In this document: positions 51,711 to 60,006 of the stretch, in pieces | Layout: every line of letters begins with the position of its first letter | How positions within the stretch are numbered: position 1 is the stretch's first letter | NCBI RefSeq assembly: GCF_030010375.1 | Contig: NZ_JASCRY010000001.1 | Location: 496,001-560,000, forward strand | Length of the DNA: 64,000 nucleotides | Origin: Flavobacterium yafengii | GTDB lineage: Bacteria > Bacteroidota > Bacteroidia > Flavobacteriales > Flavobacteriaceae | Reading direction: 5' to 3' | Program-made: the position numbers and the translations under genes | The notes under the pieces: generated by a model | Seen by the model: only the letters and a program-made list of their open reading frames with translations | Databases searched by the model: none | Told to the model about the DNA's origin: nothing

Positions 51711-52640
51711 ATGATAACAAGTGTTTTTAGAAAATCTACACCATTAAATTTTTCATTGGTCGTAATTTTAATGCTGGTTTTCTTTTCTATATACCAATTT
51801 CAAGAGGTAAGCTGGGCAAATTCCTTCTTTTTAATTCTAAAAAAGGTGGGGTTGTTCTGTGTTTTATTAGCATCTGTTTTTATTACCGATTTTGTTGCCA
51901 AGAAAAATGGATTGAGTAAAGACAGTACCTACACGATTTTTTTTTACTTTTTGTTTCTACTTTTTTTCCCTTCCGGATTAGATAACTTAAATCTGATTTT
52001 GTCTAATTTCTTTATTCTATTGGCGCTTCGCCGATTGATTTCATTACAATCCCTGAAAGCTTCCAAAGAAAAAATATTTGATGCTTCGTTATGGATTTTT
52101 CTGGCTGCACTATTTCATTTTTGGAGTATAATTTTCTTAGTGTTGGTTTTTATATCAATAATTTTCCATGTTTCCAGAGATTATAGAAACTGGATATTAC
52201 CTTTTATCGCTTTTTTTATTGTTGTAGTTCTGTTTATGATTTACGCAACGGTTTTCGATTTGAATGTCATTGAATACATCCTTAAAAGTGTTCAAATTAA
52301 TTTTGAAATCGACTATTTCACAAATAATTATCAAAATGGAGCTTTGTCAATCTATGCTACAGTTGCTTTGTTTTTCCTGGTTTCTATGTTTGCCACATTG
52401 TCAAACAGACCACAATTGTTGCATACTTCTTTCAAAAAAATTATCGCTTCTTTTTTTATTGGTGTAGTGATTTTTCTGATTTCTGATAATAAAAGTAATG
52501 ATTTATTACTTTTTACATTTGCGCCTTTGGCGATGATGGCGACCAGCCATATTGAAATCCCTCAAGAAAAATTAAATCAGGAATTAGTTATGTACGTGCT
52601 GACAGCCTGTAGTCTTTTTGCTTTTTTCTCCCAATTATAA
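51711..52640 (+). CDS. DUF6427-like polytopic membrane protein
   Basis: A 309-aa protein with about nine hydrophobic segments and few polar loops. Its start (TSVFRKSTPLNFSLVVILML) and length match the Bacteroidota DUF6427 family. No catalytic motif is visible. Its end overlaps the end of upp by 6 bp tail-to-tail. Confidence 0.75.
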   Translation: MITSVFRKSTPLNFSLVVILMLVFFSIYQFQEVSWANSFFLILKKVGLFCVLLASVFITDFVAKKNGLSKDSTYTIFFYFLFLLFFPSGLDNLNLILSNFFILLALRRLISLQSLKASKEKIFDASLWIFLAALFHFWSIIFLVLVFISIIFHVSRDYRNWILPFIAFFIVVVLFMIYATVFDLNVIEYILKSVQINFEIDYFTNNYQNGALSIYATVALFFLVSMFATLSNRPQLLHTSFKKIIASFFIGVVIFLISDNKSNDLLLFTFAPLAMMATSHIEIPQEKLNQELVMYVLTACSLFAFFSQL

Positions 52641-53288
52641 TTTTTCACCGTACGCTAAATCTCCTGCATCTCCTAATCCCGGAACGATGTAACTATGCTC
52701 ATTGAGTTTTTCGTCTAATGTAGCCACCCAAAGATGACAGTTTTCCGGCAAATGTTTTTCAAGATAGTCGATTCCTTCGGGTGCGGCAATTACAACGGCA
52801 ATGTGAATCTCTTTTGGCGTCCCGCTTTCCATCAATTTATTGTAAACGGTAACAATAGATTGTCCGGTTGCAAGCATCGGATCAACTAATATCAGATTTT
52901 TTTCATTTATAGCAGCAATAGCTTGGTATTGCACTAATATATCAAAATAATCGTCATTATTGGGATGGTGTCGAAAGGCGGATACGAAACCATTTTCGGC
53001 ATTGTCAAAATAATTCAAAAATCCCAAATGCAAGGGTAATCCAGCTCTTAAAATGGAACATAAAACCAATTGATCGTTAATCTCAGTAGTTTTTTTTATA
53101 CCTAATGGCGTCTGGATTTCGACACTTTTGTACTGTAATTTTTTACTTAATTCATACGCCATTATTTCGCCAATACGTTCAATATTTCTTCGGAAACGCA
53201 TGCTGTCATTGTGAACATTTATATTTCGTATTTGTCCTAAAAAATGATTTAGGATGCTATTGTCTTCTGATAAATAATGAATCTGCAT
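52635..53288 (-). CDS. upp: uracil phosphoribosyltransferase
   Basis: A 217-aa enzyme making UMP from uracil and PRPP (pyrimidine salvage). It carries ILRAGLPLHLGFL, FDILVQYQ, and the PRPP-binding loop LVDPMLATGQSIVTVYNKL; the C-terminal PGLGDAGDLAYG is the uracil-binding segment. Length is normal. It overlaps DUF6427 at the 3' end. Confidence 0.95.
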   Translation of the reverse strand: MQIHYLSEDNSILNHFLGQIRNINVHNDSMRFRRNIERIGEIMAYELSKKLQYKSVEIQTPLGIKKTTEINDQLVLCSILRAGLPLHLGFLNYFDNAENGFVSAFRHHPNNDDYFDILVQYQAIAAINEKNLILVDPMLATGQSIVTVYNKLMESGTPKEIHIAVVIAAPEGIDYLEKHLPENCHLWVATLDEKLNEHSYIVPGLGDAGDLAYGEKL

Positions 53289-53348
53289 GTTTTTATTTTT
53301 GCTATTAAACTTATAAATATTTTTATAATCTATAAAAGTATAAAAAAG

Positions 53349-53356
53349 TATCTTTG
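53349..53356 (+). promoter_or_regulatory. -7 box of the DUF4254-GT9 operon
   Basis: TATCTTTG, a perfect TAnnTTTG, 19 nt before the ATG at 53376. No -33 TTG at the expected distance. Confidence 0.5.
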
Positions 53357-53375
53357 TCCTTTAAAATATAAAGAT

Positions 53376-53981
53376 ATGTTTTCAAAATTAGCTTACTCCG
53401 TATTCGAACAAAGTATTAAAGATTATCATCAGTTTGATAATGTAGACCAACCGATTAATAATCCTTTTCCAAAAGATAAATTCGAACATTTGTTGTATCA
53501 TAAAAACTGGATTGATACCGTTCAATGGCATTTTGAGGATATTATTCGTGATCCAAATATTGACCCTGTTGACGCTTTGACTTTGAAAAGAAGAATCGAT
53601 GCTTCAAATCAAGAACGTACGGATATGGTGGAATATATTGATAGTTATTTTCTTCAAAAATACAGTCATGTAAAAGTAAAAGAAGATGCAAAAATCAACT
53701 CAGAAAGTCCGGCTTGGGCTTTTGACAGATTGTCTATTTTGGCATTAAAAATTTATCACATGAGAGAAGAAGCTACTCGTGCCGAAGCTTCACAAGATCA
53801 CAGAGATAAATGTCAAGCGAAGTTGAATATTTTATTGGAACAAAGAACAGATTTGTCTTTGGCAATTGATGATTTATTGACAGATATCGAAAATGGAGAT
53901 AAATTCATGAAAGTGTACAAACAAATGAAAATGTATAACGATGATGATTTGAATCCTGTTTTGTATCAAAACAAGAAGTAA
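53376..53981 (+). CDS. DUF4254 protein
   Basis: A 201-aa all-helical soluble protein. I use ATG 53376; upstream in-frame codons (back to 53277) would overlap upp and are not family-like. Conserved-looking stretches are NNPFPKDKFEHLLYHKNWIDTVQWHFEDIIRDP and TLKRRIDASNQERTDMVEYID. Its function is unknown. It sits 3 bp before a GT9 glycosyltransferase, a constant pairing in Bacteroidota in my recollection, which hints at lipopolysaccharide core work. Confidence 0.8.
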   Translation: MFSKLAYSVFEQSIKDYHQFDNVDQPINNPFPKDKFEHLLYHKNWIDTVQWHFEDIIRDPNIDPVDALTLKRRIDASNQERTDMVEYIDSYFLQKYSHVKVKEDAKINSESPAWAFDRLSILALKIYHMREEATRAEASQDHRDKCQAKLNILLEQRTDLSLAIDDLLTDIENGDKFMKVYKQMKMYNDDDLNPVLYQNKK

Positions 53982-53984
53982 TTT

Positions 53985-55043
53985 TTGACAACTTTAAAAT
54001 TGTCAAATAAAATAAAGCATATAGCCGTCATGAGACTTTCCGCAATGGGAGATGTCGCCATGACGGTTCCTGTTTTACGCGCTTTTGTAAATCAGCATCC
54101 CGAAGTTAAAATCACGGTCATTTCCAGACCTTTTTTTAAACCTTTTTTCGAAGGAATCCCTAATATTACTTTTTTTGCTTTTGATGAAAAAGAACGGCAC
54201 AAAGGGGTTGCAGGATTATTGCGTTTGTTCCAAGATTTAAAACGTTTAAACATCGATGCTTTTGCGGATTTACACAACGTTTTGCGTTCTAAAATCATCC
54301 GAAACCTTTTTGCTTTAAGCGGAAAAAAAACAGCTTCGGTGGATAAAGGAAGAGTGGAGAAAAAAGCATTGACCCAACCCGAAAACAAAGTGTTCCAGCA
54401 ACTGCCAACGATGTTTGAAAGACACGTCAAAGTATTTGAACAACTTGGTTTTACTTTTGATTTATCGCATGCAGTTTTTCCTGAAAAAGCAATTTTGAGC
54501 CCAGAAATTCTAGCGATAATTGGAGATAAAAATCAGAAACTAATAGGAATAGCTCCTTTTGCACAATATGATTCCAAAGTGTATCCGTTGGATTTAATGA
54601 AGGAAGTAATTGACAAATTAGCTTTGGATACAAGTCATACCATTTTGCTTTTTGGCGGTGGAAAAAAGGAAATCGAACTTCTGGATTCACTTGCTTCCAA
54701 CAAAGAAAATGTCATCAATGTAGCGGGACAACTCAAATTTCAACAGGAATTACAGCTCATTAGTAATCTGGATGTGATGCTTTCCATGGATTCCGGAAAT
54801 GCGCATATTGCTGCAATGCTAGGCGTAAAAGTCATTACGCTTTGGGGCGCGACGCATCCGTATGCAGGATTTTCACCTTTTAATCAGCCTATAGAAAATG
54901 CTTTGGTTTCCGATAGGAATCTGTTTCCAAAATTACCCACTTCGGTTTATGGAAATAAAAAAGTAGATGGTTATGAAGAGGCGATGCGAACGATTGCTGT
55001 TGAAGCGATAGTTGAAAAAATTAAAATTGTTTTGAACTGTTAA
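53985..55043 (+). CDS. GT9-family (ADP-heptose:LPS heptosyltransferase-like) glycosyltransferase
   Basis: A GT-B enzyme of up to 352 aa. Family motifs are KHIAVMRLSAMGDVAMTVPVL at the start, DLHNVLRSKII, IAPFAQYDSKVYPLD and the nucleotide-binding VMLSMDSGNAHIAAMLG near the C-terminus, followed by TLWGATHPYAGF. These define heptosyltransferase-like GT9. It probably adds a sugar to the LPS core. The start is uncertain: TTG 53985 is kept because the core strand begins soon after, and ATG 54030 would cut into it. Confidence 0.85.
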   Translation: MTTLKLSNKIKHIAVMRLSAMGDVAMTVPVLRAFVNQHPEVKITVISRPFFKPFFEGIPNITFFAFDEKERHKGVAGLLRLFQDLKRLNIDAFADLHNVLRSKIIRNLFALSGKKTASVDKGRVEKKALTQPENKVFQQLPTMFERHVKVFEQLGFTFDLSHAVFPEKAILSPEILAIIGDKNQKLIGIAPFAQYDSKVYPLDLMKEVIDKLALDTSHTILLFGGGKKEIELLDSLASNKENVINVAGQLKFQQELQLISNLDVMLSMDSGNAHIAAMLGVKVITLWGATHPYAGFSPFNQPIENALVSDRNLFPKLPTSVYGNKKVDGYEEAMRTIAVEAIVEKIKIVLNC

Positions 55044-55092
55044 GGGATTTAGAAAAATTAAGTCCTAAATGATACATCACAAGATGTTTTAC

Positions 55093-55131
55093 AAAAAAAA
55101 AGAGTTTGCACATTGCAAACTCTTTTTTTTA
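55093..55131. terminator. bidirectional intrinsic terminator
   Basis: AGAGTTTGCA (55101-55110) and TGCAAACTCT (55114-55123) with a 3-nt loop, extended by A-run and T-run flanks, between the convergent GT9 and oxidoreductase genes. Confidence 0.92.
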
Positions 55132-55165
55132 ATTGAATACCGCTATCGTAAAGGGAACAGTTTCC

Positions 55166-56218
55166 TTATACATCATCATAATCCACATAAATAGTTTCTG
55201 ATGTTGGATGCGCTTGACACGTAAGAATCAAACCATCGGCGATTTCTTTATCGGTTAGGATGGAGTTTTTCGTCATTTCGGCAGTTCCGGATGTTACGCG
55301 AGCCAGACAGCTGCTGCAAATTCCACCTTGGCAAGAATACGGAGCATCAATGCCTTGTTTTAAAGCGGCATCAAGAACGGTTTGTTTTTGTGACATTTCG
55401 AAAGTCGTTTCCTCGTCATCCACCATAATGGTAATTTTAGAATGGCCTCCTAATGATTGTTCTATTTTATTTTCTTTGGTAGAAGAAGAAAACAATTCAA
55501 ATTTTATTGCTGCTTCTTTAATGTTATGTTCTTTTAAAACTCCAGAAACAGTATTAATCATTTCTTCGGGACCACATAAATAGAACTTATCAAATTCCAA
55601 TTCCTTGTGTTTGTTATTTAAAACAAAATTTACCGTCGATTTTTCAATTCGACCAAACAAAGCATGTTCTACTTTGGCTTGACTGTAAACATAATGTACA
55701 AAAAGACGCCCTACATATTGCAATTGTAAATCGTGTAATTCTTGGTGAAAGATAGTTTCTTCTGGCGTTTTGTTACCATAAACCAATACAAAAGAACTTT
55801 TAGGCTCATTTTTCAATACTGATTTTAAGATGGAAAGTACCGGTGTGATTCCGCTTCCAGCTATAAAAGCGGCGTAGTTTTTTTGTCGGCTAACTTGCGG
55901 TTCAAAAGTAAATTTTCCTTCCGGTTTTCCTACTTCAAGAACATCTCCAGCTTTGAGTTTTGTGTTAGCAAATTGAGAGAAAGCACCGTTTTTCACTGCT
56001 TTTACTGCAATTCGCAATTCTCCGCTGTCAGGAGCTGAGCAAATAGAATAGGCACGACGAATTTCAGCACCGTCCAGAGTTAATCTTAAATTGATATATT
56101 GACCGGCAACATAAGTATAATTCGCTTTTAATTCCTCAGGTACGTTAAAAAGTATGGAAACAGCGTCTTTGGTTTCGCGTTTTACTTCTTTTATTATTAA
56201 TTTCAGAAAGGATGACAT
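55166..56218 (-). CDS. PaaE/ferredoxin-NADP reductase-like flavoprotein with 2Fe-2S domain
   Basis: A 350-aa three-domain electron-transfer protein. The FAD-binding barrel (about 1-105) carries RRAYSICSAP, and the NAD(P) domain (about 110-240) carries FIAGSGITPVLSI and YLCGPEEMI. The C-terminal plant-type ferredoxin domain (about 262-350) has the cluster motif YSCQGGICSSCLARV with a later Cys in LTCQAHP. The layout matches PaaE, the reductase of the phenylacetyl-CoA epoxidase, but no paaABCD genes are here. Homologues in Flavobacteria serve other reductive roles. Confidence 0.88.
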   Translation of the reverse strand: MSSFLKLIIKEVKRETKDAVSILFNVPEELKANYTYVAGQYINLRLTLDGAEIRRAYSICSAPDSGELRIAVKAVKNGAFSQFANTKLKAGDVLEVGKPEGKFTFEPQVSRQKNYAAFIAGSGITPVLSILKSVLKNEPKSSFVLVYGNKTPEETIFHQELHDLQLQYVGRLFVHYVYSQAKVEHALFGRIEKSTVNFVLNNKHKELEFDKFYLCGPEEMINTVSGVLKEHNIKEAAIKFELFSSSTKENKIEQSLGGHSKITIMVDDEETTFEMSQKQTVLDAALKQGIDAPYSCQGGICSSCLARVTSGTAEMTKNSILTDKEIADGLILTCQAHPTSETIYVDYDDV

Positions 56219-56303
56219 GATATTTTTTTTGCAAATATAGTAAACAGAATAGGTTTTTTGAATTCAAAATATTTGAAAATTTATATACCTAAAACTATTA
56301 TGT

Positions 56304-56325
56304 ATAAGAATCTTATGTATATTTG
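56304..56325 (+). promoter_or_regulatory. promoter and putative PadR operator
   Basis: The perfect palindrome ATAAGAATCTTAT (56304-56316) is directly followed by TATATTTG (56318-56325, perfect -7 box). TTATGTATA occurs as a 15-bp-spaced direct repeat across the site (56298-56306 and 56313-56321). Binding of the PadR protein here would block its own promoter, as is usual for this family. Confidence 0.6.
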
Positions 56326-56368
56326 TTTTTCAAAATGAGATTGCTTCGTGCCTCGCAATGACAAAAAA

Positions 56369-56710
56369 ATGAAAAATTCTCAATTATACAAAGGAAGTCT
56401 GAATACAATTATCATGAAATTGCTGGAGGAAAACGGCAAGATGTACGGTTATGAAATCACCCAGAAAGTAAAAGGGATTACCCAAGGCGAATTGAACATC
56501 ACCGAAGGCGCTTTATATCCTGCCTTGCACAAACTGGAAGCCGAAGGTTTACTGGATGTGGAAATTGAAAAAGTGGATAACCGCATGCGAAAATATTACA
56601 AACTCACGGAAAGCGGCCAGAAAGAAACCGTAAACCGACTCTCAGAACTCGAAGATTTCATTCGAAACATGCAGAGTTTAGTGAACCCAAGTCCAAAATT
56701 AGAATTTTAA
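56369..56710 (+). CDS. PadR-family transcriptional regulator
   Basis: A 113-aa winged-helix repressor. I start at ATG 56369, since an upstream in-frame GTG at 56348 adds residues with no family match. PadR features are LYKGSLNTIIMKLLEENGKMYGYEI, ITEGALYPALHKLEAEGLL and RKYYKLTESGQKE. It heads an operon with a membrane protein (10 bp gap), DUF5687 and an ABC ATPase, so it most likely senses a compound exported by, or stress on, that transporter. Confidence 0.93.
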   Translation: MKNSQLYKGSLNTIIMKLLEENGKMYGYEITQKVKGITQGELNITEGALYPALHKLEAEGLLDVEIEKVDNRMRKYYKLTESGQKETVNRLSELEDFIRNMQSLVNPSPKLEF

Positions 56711-56720
56711 TTTTTTGAAA

Positions 56721-57422
56721 ATGAAACTAACCACTCAGCAAATAAACCAACTTTACCTTTTTACCCGTCAGCATTATGTGGAATATTACGATCTACAAAC
56801 GGAATTAGTCGATCATTTGGCAAACGCCATTGAAACTGAATGGGAACAAAATCCCAAACTTACTTTTGACGAAGTTTTAAATAAAGAATTTAGGAAGTTT
56901 GGCGTTTTTGGATTTATGGATGTGGTAGAAAGTCGGCAAGTAGCTTTAGGAAAAAAATACAACCGTATTGTATGGACTGATTTCAAAGGGTTTTTTACGA
57001 TACCTAAAATTATATTGACAGGGTTTTTGATTTTGGCAGTATTTTATTTTCTTAAAGAATACTATACGATAGAGATTTTTAGGATAGCGATGTTTTTTTT
57101 AATAATTAGTATGCTGCCTTTTTTGTTTTTTGAAAACAGAAAAATGAAAAAACGTAAACAGGAAACGGGAAAAATTTGGCTTTTTGAAAAGATAATTTTC
57201 AACTATGGAACTTTTCCGTGGTTAATAATTTTGCCCATTCATTTTTTTAATATCATTAGAATTGATAGAACTTCAAATCCAAGTGACTTGGCACTATTTT
57301 GCATGAGCCTGTTTATAGTCTCAATGTCTTTGGCGATTTTCATTGTACTAAAAATAATCCCTTCCAAGGCTGAAGCCTATTTAAAACAAACCTACCCGGA
57401 ATATAAATTAGAAAATTTGTAA
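56721..57422 (+). CDS. membrane protein of the PadR-ABC operon (HAAS/DUF1700-like)
   Basis: A 233-aa protein. The N-terminal 75 residues are a soluble helical domain (QQINQLYLFTRQHYVEYYDLQTELVDHLANAIE) like the HAAS/DUF1700-type domains found with PadR regulators. Four hydrophobic segments follow (about 90-110, 118-136, 160-180 and 192-214). Function is unknown. A TTG before the ATG is ignored. It lies 47 bp before the DUF5687 gene. Confidence 0.7.
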   Translation: MKLTTQQINQLYLFTRQHYVEYYDLQTELVDHLANAIETEWEQNPKLTFDEVLNKEFRKFGVFGFMDVVESRQVALGKKYNRIVWTDFKGFFTIPKIILTGFLILAVFYFLKEYYTIEIFRIAMFFLIISMLPFLFFENRKMKKRKQETGKIWLFEKIIFNYGTFPWLIILPIHFFNIIRIDRTSNPSDLALFCMSLFIVSMSLAIFIVLKIIPSKAEAYLKQTYPEYKLENL

Positions 57423-57469
57423 CGTTTTCTTATTTTGACTACATACTATAAAACCAAAATAACCAAACT

Positions 57470-58939
57470 ATGATTCAAAAATTTCTTTATCTCGAATGGA
57501 AAGCATTTTTTAGATCGGCTTCCTTCGCTACAAATTTGGCTTTGAAAATCCTGATGGGTTTTGTGGCCGTTTATTTCATTTTAATTTTCCTGGCATTAGG
57601 AGTCGGGGCATTTTATATTTTAAAGAAAATGAATCTGGATCCAATTGTTAGCGTGAATCAATTCATGATTTACTATATACTGATGGATTTAATCATTCGA
57701 TTGCTGTTGCAAAAAATCCCCGTGATGAACATTCGTCCGATGTTGATTTTTCCAATAAAAAAATCCACGATTGTTCATTTCTCTTTAGGAAAAACCGTTT
57801 TGTCCTTCTTTAATTTGGTACATGGTTTTTTCTTGATTCCGTTTTGCGTTGTTTTAATTATCGAAGGTTATGATGTGGTGTCAGTGGTACTTTGGTATAC
57901 CGCATTGTCTTCTTTAATATTTATCAATAATTTTCTAAATATTCTACTGAGTAATAAAGACAATTTATTTGCCATTTTCATAGCAATAGCAGCTGTTTTA
58001 GGAGGATTACACTATTATGGACTCTTTAATATTACGGATTATACAGCGCCATTTTTTGATGCCATTTTCAATACGTATTGGGCTTTTGCCATTCCAGTTC
58101 TGGCTTTAATCGCTATATATTATATCACATTCCAGTATTTCAAAAAGAATTTATATCTGGATGCGGGATTGTCTAACAAACACGATGTTGCCAAAACGGA
58201 GGAGTTGACTTGGTTAAACCAATTTGGAACCATCGGAACCTTTTTGAAAAATGACATTAAATTAATCAAAAGAAACAAACGATCTAAAACCACAGTAGGA
58301 CTGAGCGTAATGTTTCTTTTTTATGGTTTTCTTTTCTTTACCAATGCAATTGAAGTATACAATAATCCTGTAATGCACATTTTTGCAGGGATTTTCGTTT
58401 CCGGTGGATTTCTAATTACTTTCGGACAATTTGTACCCAGCTGGGATAGTGCCTATTACCCGTTAATGATGACGCAAAACATTCCTTACAAAGGCTATTT
58501 GAGTTCTAAATGGTGGCTGATGGTGATTGCTACAATAGTCACCACAACCATTGCCTCTTTCTATCTTTATTTTGGATGGCAGGTATATTTAACTATTGTT
58601 GTGGGTGCGATTTATAACATTGGAGTCAATTCCCATTTGGTTTTGCTGGGTGGCGCGTATACCAAAACGCCAATCGATTTGAGTTCCGGTAAAGGCGCTT
58701 TTGGAGATAAAAAAGCATTCAATGTAAAAACCATGCTAATTTCACTACCACAATTAGGATTGCCCGTTTTATTGTATTGGTTAGGCGCTAAATTAGGCAA
58801 TGCCAATGTAGGATTAGTATTAGTGGCTTCGGCAGGAGTAATAGGATTTGCATTAAAAGACAAGGTTTTCTCCTTGATTGAGAAAATCTATAAATCCGAA
58901 AAATACGCGACCCTAGCGGCATACAAACAAAAAGGATAA
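57470..58939 (+). CDS. DUF5687 ABC transporter permease-like protein
   Basis: A 489-aa integral membrane protein with about twelve hydrophobic segments and a start (IQKFLYLEWKAFFRSASFATNLALKILM) matching the Bacteroidota DUF5687 family. Its position directly before an ABC ATPase gene with 48 bp between makes it the probable membrane subunit of that exporter. No substrate can be inferred. Confidence 0.8.
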   Translation: MIQKFLYLEWKAFFRSASFATNLALKILMGFVAVYFILIFLALGVGAFYILKKMNLDPIVSVNQFMIYYILMDLIIRLLLQKIPVMNIRPMLIFPIKKSTIVHFSLGKTVLSFFNLVHGFFLIPFCVVLIIEGYDVVSVVLWYTALSSLIFINNFLNILLSNKDNLFAIFIAIAAVLGGLHYYGLFNITDYTAPFFDAIFNTYWAFAIPVLALIAIYYITFQYFKKNLYLDAGLSNKHDVAKTEELTWLNQFGTIGTFLKNDIKLIKRNKRSKTTVGLSVMFLFYGFLFFTNAIEVYNNPVMHIFAGIFVSGGFLITFGQFVPSWDSAYYPLMMTQNIPYKGYLSSKWWLMVIATIVTTTIASFYLYFGWQVYLTIVVGAIYNIGVNSHLVLLGGAYTKTPIDLSSGKGAFGDKKAFNVKTMLISLPQLGLPVLLYWLGAKLGNANVGLVLVASAGVIGFALKDKVFSLIEKIYKSEKYATLAAYKQKG

Positions 58940-58987
58940 TCCAGCGATTAACGAAATCAAAAAATAACCGAATAAACTTTTTCAAAA

Positions 58988-59683
58988 ATGATACAAGTAA
59001 ACAACCTTTCGAAAACATACAACGGAACAACCGTATTAAAAATAGATACTTTAGAAATAAAAAAAGGCGAAAGCTTTGGATTAGTGGGAAATAACGGAGC
59101 AGGGAAAACTACTTTTTTCAGCCTTTTATTGGATTTAATCCAGCCTTCAACAGGGAATATTGTCAATAACGAGGTACAAGTAAACACCAGCGAAAACTGG
59201 AAACCGTTCACCGCTTCTTTCTTGGACGAAAGCTTCCTGATAGGCTACTTAACTCCCGAAGAATATTTTTATTTCATAGGCGATTTACGCGGACAAAACA
59301 AAGCCGATGTCGATGCTTTATTGGCTACACACGAAGAATTTTTCAACGGAGAGATCCTTAAAAACAAGAAATATTTACGCGATTTATCCAAAGGAAACCA
59401 GAAAAAAGTGGGCATCATCGCCACATTAATCGGGAATCCGGAAGTGATTATTCTTGATGAACCGTTTGCCAATTTAGATCCAACGACACAATTTCGATTA
59501 AAAAAAATCATCAAGGATTTAGCCGATAATCCGGATGTTACGGTGCTAGTTTCTAGCCACGATTTGTTGCACACCGTTGAGGTAAGTGATAGGATTGTCG
59601 CATTGCACAAAGGCGAAGTGGTCAAAGACATTCAAACCTCTGAGGAAACCTTAAAGGAATTAGAAGCATTTTTTGCAGTTTAA
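58988..59683 (+). CDS. ABC transporter ATP-binding protein
   Basis: A 231-aa nucleotide-binding subunit. Walker A is GLVGNNGAGKTTF (about 33-45), the signature is LSKGNQKKVGI, Walker B is VIILDEPFANLDP, and the switch His is in LVSSHDLLH. It belongs to the CcmA/DrrA-like export group. With the DUF5687 permease and the PadR regulator it forms a self-contained exporter operon. Confidence 0.95.
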   Translation: MIQVNNLSKTYNGTTVLKIDTLEIKKGESFGLVGNNGAGKTTFFSLLLDLIQPSTGNIVNNEVQVNTSENWKPFTASFLDESFLIGYLTPEEYFYFIGDLRGQNKADVDALLATHEEFFNGEILKNKKYLRDLSKGNQKKVGIIATLIGNPEVIILDEPFANLDPTTQFRLKKIIKDLADNPDVTVLVSSHDLLHTVEVSDRIVALHKGEVVKDIQTSEETLKELEAFFAV

Positions 59684-59697
59684 ACATAAAAGAACTC

Positions 59698-59756
59698 AAC
59701 CGCAAATTCGCTAATTATATACGCTATCAGTCTATGTAATTAGCGAATTTGCGGTT
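59698..59756. terminator. 20-bp perfect hairpin after the ABC operon
   Basis: 59698-59717 and 59737-59756 are perfect reverse complements around a 19-nt loop, followed by a T-rich stretch. The right arm contains GCGAATTTGCGGT, also found at 712-724. It may be the operon terminator; its form resembles the gltX hairpin. Confidence 0.6.
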
Positions 59757-59790
59757 TATTTTTAATCTTCAAATCCATAAAGTTTAATTT

Positions 59791-59890
59791 GGGCGTGACC
59801 CGGAAAAAAATCCGGGTCGGGCTTTCACTCTCAATCTTTTTTATTCTTGAAAAAAAGAATAAAAAAGGATTTCCGCTACATCCCTCACGC
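59791..59890. repeat. structured intergenic repeat element (GGGCGTGA...TCACGC type)
   Basis: A 100-bp element with three nested stems. The outer pairs GCGTGA (59793-59798) with TCACGC (59885-59890). Hairpin 1 pairs GACCCGGA (59797-59804) with TCCGGGTC (59811-59818), and hairpin 2 pairs 59836-59848 with 59855-59867. I recall similar GGGCGTG...CTCACGC elements in many Flavobacterium intergenic regions, but copy number was not checked. The remaining bases of the 59684-60006 gap show nothing else, apart from a second CCCCGAT motif at 59911-59917. Confidence 0.65.
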
Positions 59891-60006
59891 GCGCATGAGA
59901 CTCAAATAAACCCCGATAATTTTCACGATATCAAAAAGAAACGTATTTTTACAAGTCAATATACTAAAATACATTTTTAAAAGTTAATTGATAAAAACGT
60001 TTTCCA

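Noticed and set aside
55166-56218. Phenylacetate degradation cluster based on the PaaE-like reductase
   Set aside because: No paaABCD or other catabolic genes are near; the reductase layout is shared by proteins of other function.
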